Source: Arthrobacter alkaliphilus (GTDB lineage Bacteria; Actinomycetota; Actinomycetes; Actinomycetales; Micrococcaceae). From it: a DNA stretch of 64,000 nt. Where the stretch lies: assembly GCF_021483235.1 (NCBI RefSeq), contig NZ_JAKEEC010000001.1, positions 186,285 to 250,284 of the forward strand, read 5' to 3'. Shown in pieces: positions 37,518-46,167 of this stretch. Below the pieces are notes generated by a model that saw nothing but the letters and a program-made list of their open reading frames with translations, searched no databases and was not told the origin of the DNA. The number at the start of each line of letters is the position of its first letter. Position 1 is the stretch's first letter. The position numbers and the translations under genes were made by a program.

Positions 37518-39701
37518 ATGGCCAATGGCGCCAAGACCCACTGCCCGTATTGTGCGCTGCAGTGCGCCATGACCCTGACCCCGGCGGCCTCGGCTCAGCC
37601 GGCGTCGGGGGCCGCTCTTGAAGTGTCCGGCCGCGACTTCCCCACCAACCGGGGCGGGCTGTGCCGCAAGGGCTGGACATCGCCGTCGTTGTTGAACCAC
37701 GCCGAACGCATCACGGAACCCATGCTCAGAGGGTCCGACGGCGTCCACCGGCCAGTCACGTGGGACCAGGCACTCATGCTGGTCACCGGCGCCGTCAGGC
37801 AGACCCGCGAGCAGTACGGGCCCGATGCCGTCGGCGTGTTTGGCGGCGGCGGACTCACCAACGAGAAGGCCTACCAGTTGGGCAAGTTCGCCCGCTTGGC
37901 GCTGGGAACCTCGCGTATCGACTACAACGGACGTTTCTGCATGTCCTCCGCCGCCGCGGCCGGAAACCGCGCATTCGGCGTGGACCGCGGCCTCCCGTTC
38001 CCCGTGGAAGACCTCGATTCGGCCAGCGTCATCTTCCTTCTGGGCTCCAATGTCGCCGAGACCATGCCGCCCTTCGTCCAGCACCTGCAGGGGGCCCGTG
38101 ATTCCGGCGGCTTGATCGTGGCGGATCCCCGCCGTTCCGCGACCGCCGCGTTTACCGGCGACGGCGGCGGCATTCACCTGCAGCCGACTCCCGGCACCGA
38201 CCTGGCCCTCATCCTGGGCATATCCCATGTGGTGGTTCACGAGGGCCTCGCGGACACCGAATACCTCGAGGCCCGCACCACCGGATACCCGGCGATCGTC
38301 CGCAGCCTCGCGGCTTTCTGGCCGGAGCGCGTCCAATCGATCACCGGCGTGCCGGCAACGCTCATCCGCGATTGCGCCCGCCGCCTCGCCGACGGCGCCC
38401 GGCGTGGAGGCAGCTACATCCTGACCGGCCGCGGAGTGGAGCAGCACGTCGACGGCACCGATACCGCCACGGCAGCCATCAACCTCAGTCTCCTCCTGGG
38501 CCTGCCCGGTTCCTCGCGCAGCGGCTACGGCACGCTGACCGGCCAAGGCAACGGCCAGGGCGGCCGCGAGCACGGCCAGAAGGCCGACCAGCTCCCCGGC
38601 TACCGCAAGATCACCGATCCGGCCGCCCGCGCGCACGTCGCCAAAGTGTGGGGCGTCGACGAGTCCCTCATTCCCGGGCCCGGACTGCCGGCCGTGGAGC
38701 TGTTGAAGTCGCTGGGAAAGCCCGACGGCGTTCGTTGCCTTTTCGTGCACGGAGCCAACGTTGCGGTCTCGGCCCCCGACGCCGGCGCGGTGATCCAGGG
38801 CCTGCGCAGCCTGGACTTCCTGGTGGTCTGCGACTTCTTCATGTCGGAGACCGCACTGGAAGCCGACCTGGTCCTCCCGGTCACCCAATGGGCCGAGGAA
38901 GAAGGCACGCTGACTAACCTCGAAGGCCGCGTGCTCCGGCGTCGGAAAGCACTCACCCCTCCCCCGGGTGTCCGCAGCGAATTGTGGCTCATGTCCCGGC
39001 TGGCCGAGTCGCTCGAAGCCCCATCCACGTTCAGCGACGATCCCGAAGCGGTCTTCGAGGAGCTCCGGCGTGCCTCGGCGGGCGGCTTGGCCGACTACTC
39101 CGGAATCGACTACGACATGCTGGACCGCGGAGAAGCGGCGTACTGGCCCTATCTCGCCGGCAGCTCGGGAACGCCACGGCTTTTCCTTGACGCCTTCGCG
39201 CACCCGGACGGCCGCGCGGTGATGGTCCCGGTGGTGCCGCAGAAGCGCTCCACGCGATCCGCCGTCGTCGGCTCGGAGCGGGAGCCGCTGACGCTCGTCA
39301 CCGGCCGCTTGCTGGAGCACTACCAATCGGGTGCCCAAACCCGCCGCGTGGCCGAACTCGCGGCCGCCCGGCCGGAGGCACTCCTGCAAATGCACCCCGC
39401 GACGGCGGTGGCCGAAAACATCTCCGCCGGCGACTTCGTCCGGGTCTCGAACGAACGCGGAGAGGTCCTCTGCAGGGTGGAACTCAGTAACTCGATCCGC
39501 ACGGACACCGTCTTCCTGCCTTTCCATTTCCCAGGACCGGGCAGCGCCAACTTGCTCACTGAAGCGGTCACGGATCCCGTTTCAGGCATGCCGGAGTTCA
39601 AGTCCAGCAGGGTCCGGGTCCGGAAGGCAGAGCCGGCACATGCCGAATCGGTGTTGTCTATGCAGGGCAAATTGGTTATGCAGGGCAAGGAGGCATCGTG
39701 A
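37518..39701 (+). CDS. nasC: Assimilatory nitrate reductase, molybdopterin catalytic subunit
   Basis: A 727-residue cytoplasmic molybdopterin-guanine-dinucleotide enzyme reducing nitrate to nitrite. The N-terminal [4Fe-4S] ligands are CPYCALQC (Cys9, 12, 16) and Cys49 in GGLCRKGW; RIDYNGRFCMSSAAAA carries the expected active-site cysteine region. GLPGSSRSGYGTLTGQGNGQ and EEEGTLTNLEGR match Nas/NarB proteins. There is no signal peptide, so it is not periplasmic. There is no C-terminal [2Fe-2S] BFD domain; that domain sits in the next gene, which overlaps it by 4 nt and should be the NAD(P)H-linked electron donor. Confidence 0.92.
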   Translation: MANGAKTHCPYCALQCAMTLTPAASAQPASGAALEVSGRDFPTNRGGLCRKGWTSPSLLNHAERITEPMLRGSDGVHRPVTWDQALMLVTGAVRQTREQYGPDAVGVFGGGGLTNEKAYQLGKFARLALGTSRIDYNGRFCMSSAAAAGNRAFGVDRGLPFPVEDLDSASVIFLLGSNVAETMPPFVQHLQGARDSGGLIVADPRRSATAAFTGDGGGIHLQPTPGTDLALILGISHVVVHEGLADTEYLEARTTGYPAIVRSLAAFWPERVQSITGVPATLIRDCARRLADGARRGGSYILTGRGVEQHVDGTDTATAAINLSLLLGLPGSSRSGYGTLTGQGNGQGGREHGQKADQLPGYRKITDPAARAHVAKVWGVDESLIPGPGLPAVELLKSLGKPDGVRCLFVHGANVAVSAPDAGAVIQGLRSLDFLVVCDFFMSETALEADLVLPVTQWAEEEGTLTNLEGRVLRRRKALTPPPGVRSELWLMSRLAESLEAPSTFSDDPEAVFEELRRASAGGLADYSGIDYDMLDRGEAAYWPYLAGSSGTPRLFLDAFAHPDGRAVMVPVVPQKRSTRSAVVGSEREPLTLVTGRLLEHYQSGAQTRRVAELAAARPEALLQMHPATAVAENISAGDFVRVSNERGEVLCRVELSNSIRTDTVFLPFHFPGPGSANLLTEAVTDPVSGMPEFKSSRVRVRKAEPAHAESVLSMQGKLVMQGKEAS

Positions 39702-41254
39702 GAGAGCGGATCGTGGTGGTCGGGTTCGGGCCGGTAGCGGCCCGGCTGGTGGACGGATTGTTGCCTTCCGTGCGCAGCGGGCTCGTCCAGCTGCTCGTCG
39801 TCGGACAAGAAACCGAGGCCGCGTACAACCGCGTCATGGTGGCGGAACTCGGCGTCGGGCGAACCACCGCGGACGCCCTCGCGATGGCGGACGCAGCCGA
39901 TTTGGCGGCCGACGGCGTCGACCTCCGGTTAGGCGTCACCGTCAAACGCATCGACCGTGCCCGCCAGCAGGTAGTCCTCTCGGACGGAACCACGCCTGGC
40001 TACGATCGTTTGGTGTTCGCTACGGGCTCCAGGCCCGTCATTCCAAACCTCACGGGCATCAACCCCGATCCCTCACACCCCGTATTGCCCTCGGGTGTCA
40101 CAGCCTTGCGGGACCTCCGCGACGCGGCGCAGCTTCGGGAAGCCGTGGTTGCCGGGAAGCGCGTGATCATCCTCGGCGGCGGCGTGCTCGGTCTTGAAAC
40201 CGCACTGGCCGCGGCGGAAGAAGGCGCCCCCACCACGGTGGTGCATAACGGCTCTTTCCCACTGGGCCGCAACATCGACCGCGGCGCCGGAACCGTCCTC
40301 GCGGCGAGCCTGCGGAAAACTGGAGTCACCGTGGTGGGCAACGCCCGTTCCACCGCCGTCGAACACAATGGTCCCGACGGCACGTTTTCCGCGTTGGTGA
40401 TGAACGACGGCTCGAGGATCGAAGGCGACCTCCTGGTCCTTTCCTGCGGCGTGCGCCCCCGGATCGAACTGGCCGAAGGCTGTGGGATCCCCGCCGCTAC
40501 CGGCATCCTGGTGGACCACCGCCTGCGGACGCACCACGAGCCGCACATGTTCGCGATCGGCGACTGCGCGGAAGTCCGCTGCGCCGATGCCGGGTGCTCC
40601 GAATGCCGCACGGCCCTTGGTCCCTCCGGCCTGGTAGGTCCCGGCTGGCGGCAGGCCGAGTGGCTTGCGGAGTACCTCATCCTTCTTGCCGAGGGTGGCC
40701 AGGATGCTGCCGATACGCTGGCCCCGCTGCCGCAGGAGAGGCCCGGCGTCGTGCTGTTGAAGGCGCGCGGCATCAATCTTGCGGTCGCCGGCGACAATGC
40801 CGCAGAGCCGTGGGACGACGAATTGTTGTCCGTCTCCGAGGGGATGCCCGGGCGCCAAGTGGCACAGTGGGCCGATCCCGGACACGGGCGCTACGTCAAA
40901 ATGACAACGCGGGGCGGCCTGCTCGAAGGCCTCGTGGCCGTGGGCATGCCTCGGACGGCCGCCGAGCTTGTCATGCTGTTCGAACGCGGCTCCGAACTGC
41001 CCGCCGACCGTTCGCTGCTGCTGCGCTTGGACGGCCCGGACCAGCTTGATACTCCTGCTTCGCACAATGATTCCCAGCGCACGGTTTGTCGCTGCGCAGG
41101 GATCAGCGGAGCGAGCATCGAGGAAGCCGTGCTGGATGGCTGCTCAACCGTGCCGGAGGTCTCCAAGGCGACGCGCGCGGGGACGGGGTGTGGCGGGTGC
41201 CATGGGGATATCAAGCGGATTATTGAGCGGCATTTCCAAGGGGTTGCGGCGTGA
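39698..41254 (+). CDS. NAD(P)H/FAD oxidoreductase with BFD [2Fe-2S] domain (NasB-like)
   Basis: A 518-residue flavoprotein proposed to feed electrons to the nitrate reductase. Residues 1-300 form a pyridine-nucleotide-disulfide-type FAD/NAD domain (IVVVGFGPVAARLVDGLL, VIILGGGVLGLETALAAAEE). A NirB-like middle follows. Near the C-terminus is a bacterioferritin-associated-ferredoxin-like cluster site, VCRCAGIS and GTGCGGCHGD (about residues 465-500). It resembles the FAD/BFD half of NirB without the siroheme half. GTG 39698 overlaps the nasC stop by 4 nt. Confidence 0.87.
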   Translation: MRERIVVVGFGPVAARLVDGLLPSVRSGLVQLLVVGQETEAAYNRVMVAELGVGRTTADALAMADAADLAADGVDLRLGVTVKRIDRARQQVVLSDGTTPGYDRLVFATGSRPVIPNLTGINPDPSHPVLPSGVTALRDLRDAAQLREAVVAGKRVIILGGGVLGLETALAAAEEGAPTTVVHNGSFPLGRNIDRGAGTVLAASLRKTGVTVVGNARSTAVEHNGPDGTFSALVMNDGSRIEGDLLVLSCGVRPRIELAEGCGIPAATGILVDHRLRTHHEPHMFAIGDCAEVRCADAGCSECRTALGPSGLVGPGWRQAEWLAEYLILLAEGGQDAADTLAPLPQERPGVVLLKARGINLAVAGDNAAEPWDDELLSVSEGMPGRQVAQWADPGHGRYVKMTTRGGLLEGLVAVGMPRTAAELVMLFERGSELPADRSLLLRLDGPDQLDTPASHNDSQRTVCRCAGISGASIEEAVLDGCSTVPEVSKATRAGTGCGGCHGDIKRIIERHFQGVAA

Positions 41255-41281
41255 GGCTTTTTTCACTCGGATCCATTCTCC

Positions 41282-41764
41282 CTATAGCTCGAGCAATAGG
41301 GTGTCCGAGCCCCCGTTCCGGCCGACCCGAACAAACCCGAGCCGCTCGTAGAGGTCCCGGGCGCGGTTGCCGTCCTCGACGCTGAGGCTGATAGCCCTTT
41401 CACCGCGAGAGCGTCCGAGGTCTATGAGGGCGGTCATGAGGGCCGTGCCCGCACCCCTTCCGCGATGGCCGGGCACGACGCCGATGGACAGTTCCGGTAT
41501 GTCGTCCGCCACGAAGCCGTACCCGGCGTCGTCGGCGGGGAAGGTGCGGCACCATGCAGCGCCGATGCCTTCTCCACTACGGGCCTCAGCGACGACGCCG
41601 AAGTCCCCGTTGCGGAGCCAGCCCTGGACATAGTGCGAGAGTTCCGGATCATTCATGAGCTGATCCTTTGTGAATCGGATATCTCCGTTCCAATTCGCTG
41701 CTTCAAGGCAGGCAGCCCAGAGTGTTTCCGTGTCCTCGGCGCTTGCTTCACGGACGTTGATCAT
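41282..41764 (-). CDS. GNAT-family N-acetyltransferase
   Basis: A 160-residue acetyltransferase. The conserved core is ELSIGVVPGHRGRGAGTALM, with the acetyl-CoA loop GHRGRGAG, then NRARDLYERLGFVRVGR near the C-terminus. The ATG at 41762-41764 has GTGGAAG at suitable distance and is preferred over a GTG 12 nt earlier. Substrate unknown. Convergent with the nitrate operon. Confidence 0.82.
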   Translation of the reverse strand: MINVREASAEDTETLWAACLEAANWNGDIRFTKDQLMNDPELSHYVQGWLRNGDFGVVAEARSGEGIGAAWCRTFPADDAGYGFVADDIPELSIGVVPGHRGRGAGTALMTALIDLGRSRGERAISLSVEDGNRARDLYERLGFVRVGRNGGSDTLLLEL

Positions 41765-41794
41765 TGCGTCTTCCACGATTGGTACCCTACTTCG

Positions 41795-42547
41795 TTAGGG
41801 CTGTGGGGTGGTGATCGCGCCGCGCCACGTGAACAATGCCTCGCGATCTTTGTCGGTCAGCTCCGCTGCATCGAGGAAGGCCTGCAAGTCGAATTTTGCG
41901 AGGGTGTCCCGGAATGCGCCTTCGGTTGTTGTTCCGTGTTGCCGGCACAGTTCTTCCAGCATAGGTTCAGCGTTGTTTCGGTTGCTGCGGGTCGCCCGAA
42001 CGTCACCTAATCTGACTGTTTCCATATAGTCATCGACGATCCGTTCCAGGTCCGTGCCGATTGCTTGAAGCAGAACCATGGCGACGAGGCCGGTTCTGTC
42101 GCGGCCGCCCATGCAGTGGAAGAGAACTCCGCCCTGCGGCGCGTTGACAAGAGCGGAAATTGCGGCGCCGGCCCGTTCGGGCATGGCCGAAAGGTGGGGC
42201 AAAAAGTACAGCGCGGTGCCCACTAGGCCGTTATCCCAGTAGTCCGCCCAGAAGCGTTTGTTTTCCAGGCCGTCAAGGTCGATGTGGAGCGTGGTCAGCC
42301 AGCCGGGCCGTTCCTGGCAATCGGTGTTGCGTTCCCCATGCTGACGGAGGTCAACCACGCTGCGGATCCCGGCATCGTAGATCTGTTGCCATCCGTTCCC
42401 TGTGATCCCATCGACGTTCTCGCTCCGAAAGAAGACGCCTCGCGGAGTGACGGTCCCGTCTGAGCGTTTCAGACCACCGAGGTCGCGTCCGTTGACCAGG
42501 CCGTCCACTTTGAGTGTGCGATTTTCGTTGTCTTTCAGGTCCCCCAT
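41795..42547 (-). CDS. Tyrosine-protein phosphatase (PtpB-like Y_phosphatase3 family)
   Basis: A 250-residue Cys-based phosphatase. The P-loop is VLFHCMGGRDRTGLVAM (HCx5R with Asp and Thr as in the HCxxGxDRT subclass). NGRDLGGLKRSDGTVTPRGV near the N-terminus is the typical entry motif of this family, which includes M. tuberculosis PtpB and acts on phosphotyrosine or phosphoinositides. ATG 42545-42547 is chosen because the MGDLKDNENRTLKVDG start aligns with family starts. Stands alone. Confidence 0.85.
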   Translation of the reverse strand: MGDLKDNENRTLKVDGLVNGRDLGGLKRSDGTVTPRGVFFRSENVDGITGNGWQQIYDAGIRSVVDLRQHGERNTDCQERPGWLTTLHIDLDGLENKRFWADYWDNGLVGTALYFLPHLSAMPERAGAAISALVNAPQGGVLFHCMGGRDRTGLVAMVLLQAIGTDLERIVDDYMETVRLGDVRATRSNRNNAEPMLEELCRQHGTTTEGAFRDTLAKFDLQAFLDAAELTDKDREALFTWRGAITTPQP

Positions 42548-42679
42548 GCCCCTAGTAAACCAGAGAACGCGAGGCGTCCCTGCGGAATCCCAGGTCCCTT
42601 GGTGCGGCACCCTGCGGTGCGCAAGTAACGCCTCCGGACGGTACAGCGCAGGCTCCAGGCAGGCCGGACCCGTGCGTGT

Positions 42680-44425
42680 TCACACCTGGAAGTAGCGGTT
42701 CTTACGTGGTTGTCGGTGTGGGTCGATATGGGGTGGCGGGATGAACCAGGGCACACCAGCTTGAATTTGGATGTGCCACTCTTCCTTGTGGATCAGATGG
42801 TGGTGGTGACTGCATAACAAGACGCCGTTCTCCACACTGCTTGGGCCGCCTCTGGACCAATAGGTGATGTGATGGGCTTCGCACCACGGGGCTGGCATGG
42901 TGCACGAAGGGAATGCGCAGCCCTTGTCCCTTGCGACGATGGCTTTGCGGATGTGGGCGGGGAAGATCCTGGACGCCCGGCCTATGTCCAGCACTTGGCC
43001 TTCCCCGCCGAGGACGACGGGGATGATATCGGCGTCGCAGGCGATCTTCCGCAGCGTGCCCGCCGGGACCGGACCGGTGAATGTGAGGCTCCCGGTACCC
43101 GTGGCTCGCCCGGCCTCTCTGAACGCGGGGAGTTCTTTGAGCTCTCCGAGGAGGTCCCGGTAGGCGATGGTGGCCATGATCTGGGGGCGCTGGCCTCCGG
43201 CCGCCGGCAAAGCCCCTGATGCGAGGGCGATCTTGCAGGCGCCCAGCAACCCGTCCAGGAGTTTCTGCGCCCTCGTGCGGCGGTCCAGGGTCGCGGCATC
43301 ATCGGGTGAACCACCCGGCCCACCGTCTGCCGGACCGTTCGTCAGCCCGCTCCCGCAGCCCGCGTCCACCTGGTTGTCCTTCGGTCCGGGCTCCTGAGAG
43401 GTGCGAGTGCGGGGATTGGTGGCGGTGTTCATGACGGCGAGCAGATGCTCGTATTGGTCCTGGGTGGCGAAGATTTCCACATGCTGCAGCCCGTGTTTGG
43501 GTCGACGGAGGAAGGCTCCCTGAAGGTGGCGCAGGGCTTCTTCTCTGGGCTCGGTACCGTCCTGGTCGATGGCTTCGGTCGAGCGGCGGGCTATCCTGGC
43601 CACGAAATCGGCGTCGTTCTCGCCCGCTGTCATGGTCAGCGCGTGTTCCATGTCCGCGGCTGCTTCGGGGCTGCACAAGGGCCGGACGCGTTCAAGAGCC
43701 ATGGTGATGGTGCTGGCTTGCCGGGAAGCGATGCTCCCGCAGGCCAAGGCCGCGGCCGCTTCGCCAAATCGCGGTTCTATCCTTTGCCCTGTGAGTGAAC
43801 GGCCGGGCAGCAGGTTCTCCGCGAGGGCAAGGCGTCGGCGGGCCTCGGCCGCGCTGATCCGGAGCAGCGAGCGCAGGTGTTCACCGGTGTTCCTGAACTC
43901 CCGGAACTCGGCCCGGACGGATTTCGCATCCAGACCGCGGTCCTCGACGCCGGTATTGGCACCGCTTGCGTCAACGTCCGGTCCGGCGTTGCCGACACCA
44001 GGCTTGGAACCGGCCGGCCGGGTTACCGCCCAGCCGGTGGTCCAGCCAGTTTCGCTGCCCGGCTCCTGCTGCCGCACCCGGTGCAACTGCCCCGCGGCGA
44101 CGACCTGCAAATAATCCAGGGCGCGGGACAGCTCCTCCACGCGGAAGGCAAACGCAGCGGAGTCCTGCAACCCCAGCGGCCCGACGTCGTCGCCCGCCGT
44201 CCGTGCCAGCGACCTCAACGCCGCGAGAGCACTCTCCAAAACCCGCTGCGGACCACCATGATCGCCGCTGCGATCCTCGTTCGGCTCCAGCAGAGCGAGT
44301 CGGCGCAGCCCCGGCGCTTGACGACCCGCGGTCACCAACTGCGGCTCCGGCCCCGTACGGAACACTACGGACCGGTCACCGGGCACAGCGCCCTGGCGGG
44401 TGGTGAGGTGTCCGATCGCTTCCAT
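42680..44425 (-). CDS. DUF222 domain protein with C-terminal HNH endonuclease motif
   Basis: A 581-residue member of the 13E12/DUF222-HNH family, multi-copy in many actinobacteria. The N-terminal two-thirds is the helical DUF222 region (RISAAEARRRLALAENLLPG; LACGSIASRQASTITMALER). The C-terminus has CAFPSCTMPAPWCEAHHITY followed by SVENGVLLCSHHHHLIH, a zinc-stabilised HNH nuclease site. Function unproven; a mobile or repeat origin has been proposed for the family. Upstream lies a hairpin with 19-bp tandem copies. Confidence 0.88.
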   Translation of the reverse strand: MEAIGHLTTRQGAVPGDRSVVFRTGPEPQLVTAGRQAPGLRRLALLEPNEDRSGDHGGPQRVLESALAALRSLARTAGDDVGPLGLQDSAAFAFRVEELSRALDYLQVVAAGQLHRVRQQEPGSETGWTTGWAVTRPAGSKPGVGNAGPDVDASGANTGVEDRGLDAKSVRAEFREFRNTGEHLRSLLRISAAEARRRLALAENLLPGRSLTGQRIEPRFGEAAAALACGSIASRQASTITMALERVRPLCSPEAAADMEHALTMTAGENDADFVARIARRSTEAIDQDGTEPREEALRHLQGAFLRRPKHGLQHVEIFATQDQYEHLLAVMNTATNPRTRTSQEPGPKDNQVDAGCGSGLTNGPADGGPGGSPDDAATLDRRTRAQKLLDGLLGACKIALASGALPAAGGQRPQIMATIAYRDLLGELKELPAFREAGRATGTGSLTFTGPVPAGTLRKIACDADIIPVVLGGEGQVLDIGRASRIFPAHIRKAIVARDKGCAFPSCTMPAPWCEAHHITYWSRGGPSSVENGVLLCSHHHHLIHKEEWHIQIQAGVPWFIPPPHIDPHRQPRKNRYFQV

Positions 44426-44514
44426 GGAAACACTCTGCCAGCAGGCACCGACAAAATAACCCGGTCATCCGCGTCGTTGGCACCCTACGTCGCGCACCTG
44501 TTTCCACGCTACGC

Positions 44515-44558
44515 AAAATGCCTCACGACACCCGAATTCGGGTGTCGTGAGGCGTTTT
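44515..44558 (-). terminator. Long hairpin terminator after lpdA
   Basis: GCCTCACGACACCCGAA and its complement make a 34-nt perfect palindrome (44520-44553, EcoRI site at the centre). It is extended by a U-G pair and AAAA/TTTT into a 22-bp stem. On the minus strand it ends in ATTTT, downstream of lpdA. Confidence 0.8.
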
Positions 44559-44607
44559 CCGTGTCGTGAGGCATTTTCCGTGTCGTGAGGCATTTTCCGT
44601 GTCGAAG
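44542..44607. repeat. 19-bp tandem repeat adjoining the lpdA terminator
   Basis: GTGTCGTGAGGCRTTTTCC occurs at 44542-44560, 44561-44579 and 44580-44598, with a partial fourth copy from 44599. The first copy is the right arm of the hairpin, so the terminator arm has been duplicated in tandem. Confidence 0.85.
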
Positions 44608-44633
44608 ATCCAGGCGGCCCAGGCCCCAGAGCC

Positions 44634-46049
44634 TTACATATGCACGTGCAATCGCCGCGCCGCTTCCGAAATGGAACCGGTCAGCGAGGGGTACACGGTG
44701 AAGGTGCTCGCGAGGTCGTCAACGTGCAGTTTCTGTTTCACGGCAACAGCGATCGGGAAGATGAGCTCAGAGGCGTTTGGTCCCACCACGACGCCGCCGA
44801 TCACGGTGCCCGACCCCTTGCGGGCGATGATCTTGACGAAGCCGTCCTTGGTGTGGCGCATCTTGGCGCGCGCGTTGCTCAGAAGCGAGAGCGTGATGAC
44901 GTCGCCCTGGTATTTGCCTGATTCCAAATCAGCCTCGGAGACGCCCACAGAGGCGATTTCCGGTGAGGTGAAGATGTTGGAAGCCACTTGGTGGAGCTTG
45001 ATGGGCATGACGGCATCACCCAGGAAGTGCGCAATAGCGATGCGGCCCTGCATTGCCGCGACGGATGCGAGGGCCAGGATACCCGTGCAGTCACCGGCAG
45101 CGTAGATGTTCGGCGCCGTGGTGCGGGAAACGCCGTCGACCTTGATGTGGCCGGAATCAGTCACCTCCACACCCGCCGCTTCCAGGCCGATGCCGGCGGT
45201 GTTGGGGATGGAACCGACACAAACGAGGCAGTGGCTGCCCGAGACGGTGCTGCCATCGCCTAGCGTCACCTGGACACCGGCGTCGGTCCGTTCCACGGCC
45301 TCCGCGCGCGAGCGGGACAAAACGCGCACGCCGCGCCGTTTGAATACTCCTTCAAGAACCTGGGCTGCGTCACTGTCCGAGCCGGGCAGCACCTGGTCGC
45401 GGCTCGAAATCAGGGTCACGTTCGAGCCGAGGCCGTTGTACGCAGAGGCGAATTCGGCACCCGTCACGCCGGAACCGACGACGATCAGGTCTTCCGGAAG
45501 CTCCTCGAGGTTGTAGATCTGTGCCCAGTTCAGGATGCGCTCACCATCGGGCCTTGCAGTGGGCAGTTCGCGGGGGTGTGCGCCGACGGCCAAGAGAATC
45601 GCGTCAGCAGTGATCGTCTGGACGCCGTCCAACGTGATGACTTCGATGGTGTGGTTGTCCAAGAGCTTTCCGGAGCCCATCAGGATCTCAACGCCAAGCT
45701 TCTCCAAGCCCACCCGGATGTCGTCCGACTGCTCCCGTGCGAGGTGCAGGAGGCGGTCATTGATATGGCCGAGGTCCGCGCGCATTCCCGGCGCCACATC
45801 GCTGCCGTTGACGGCGAACTTGACTCCCAGCTCCCCCGCCTCGCCCACGCGGGTCATGAGATCCGCCGTCGCGATCAGGGTTTTGGAAGGTACGACGTCG
45901 GTGAGGACGGCGGAGCCGCCTAGCCCGGCGCGCTCGATGAGCGTTACCCTCGCTCCCAAGTGCGCCGCGACCATTGCCGCTTCATATCCGCCTGGACCTC
46001 CGCCCAGGATCGCAATTCGTGGTGAGCTGAAGTCAGGATGCATGGTCAC
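44634..46049 (-). CDS. lpdA: NAD(P)H-quinone dehydrogenase LpdA (flavoprotein disulfide reductase family without redox cysteines)
   Basis: A 471-residue FAD enzyme with the lipoamide-dehydrogenase fold: IAILGGGPGGYEAAMVAAHL (FAD loop), LIVVGSGVTGAEFASAYNGL (NAD loop), IYAAGDCTGILALAS and a C-terminal dimer domain (TVYPSLTGSISEAARRLHVH). Where true lipoamide dehydrogenases have CLNVGC, this protein reads GGSAVLTDVVPSK with no cysteine, matching M. tuberculosis LpdA (Rv3303c), described as an NAD(P)H:quinone reductase. GTG 46047-46049 has GGAA upstream; ATG two codons later is possible. Confidence 0.9.
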   Translation of the reverse strand: MTMHPDFSSPRIAILGGGPGGYEAAMVAAHLGARVTLIERAGLGGSAVLTDVVPSKTLIATADLMTRVGEAGELGVKFAVNGSDVAPGMRADLGHINDRLLHLAREQSDDIRVGLEKLGVEILMGSGKLLDNHTIEVITLDGVQTITADAILLAVGAHPRELPTARPDGERILNWAQIYNLEELPEDLIVVGSGVTGAEFASAYNGLGSNVTLISSRDQVLPGSDSDAAQVLEGVFKRRGVRVLSRSRAEAVERTDAGVQVTLGDGSTVSGSHCLVCVGSIPNTAGIGLEAAGVEVTDSGHIKVDGVSRTTAPNIYAAGDCTGILALASVAAMQGRIAIAHFLGDAVMPIKLHQVASNIFTSPEIASVGVSEADLESGKYQGDVITLSLLSNARAKMRHTKDGFVKIIARKGSGTVIGGVVVGPNASELIFPIAVAVKQKLHVDDLASTFTVYPSLTGSISEAARRLHVHM

Positions 46050-46155
46050 AGTGTTCCATTCTCACTTAATGCGGACGGACCTGCCACTCAGCACCGCCTG
46101 AGAGGGCCCGGCAGCCTGCCCAACCGCGCCCTGTTCAACGGCGCGCGCGGCACTG

Positions 46156-46161
46156 TAGTTT
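46156..46161 (+). promoter_or_regulatory. Candidate -10 box for a leaderless PNP transcript
   Basis: TAGTTT ends 6 nt before GTG 46168; no Shine-Dalgarno sequence. Confidence 0.4.
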
Positions 46162-46167
46162 GTACCA

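Noticed and set aside
36026..37570. A 514-codon minus-strand frame opposite narK
   Set aside because: Shadow of the transporter; Glu/Gly/His-rich with no domain.
37455..39527. A 690-codon minus-strand frame opposite the nitrate reductase gene
   Set aside because: Antisense shadow of a well-conserved molybdoenzyme; composition is Gly/Arg/His-rich without any family motif.
42680..44425. DUF222-HNH gene as evidence of an intact mobile element
   Set aside because: The HNH motif alone is not enough. No inverted terminal repeats, target duplication, integrase or intron/intein structure was seen around it; the adjacent hairpin fits a terminator.
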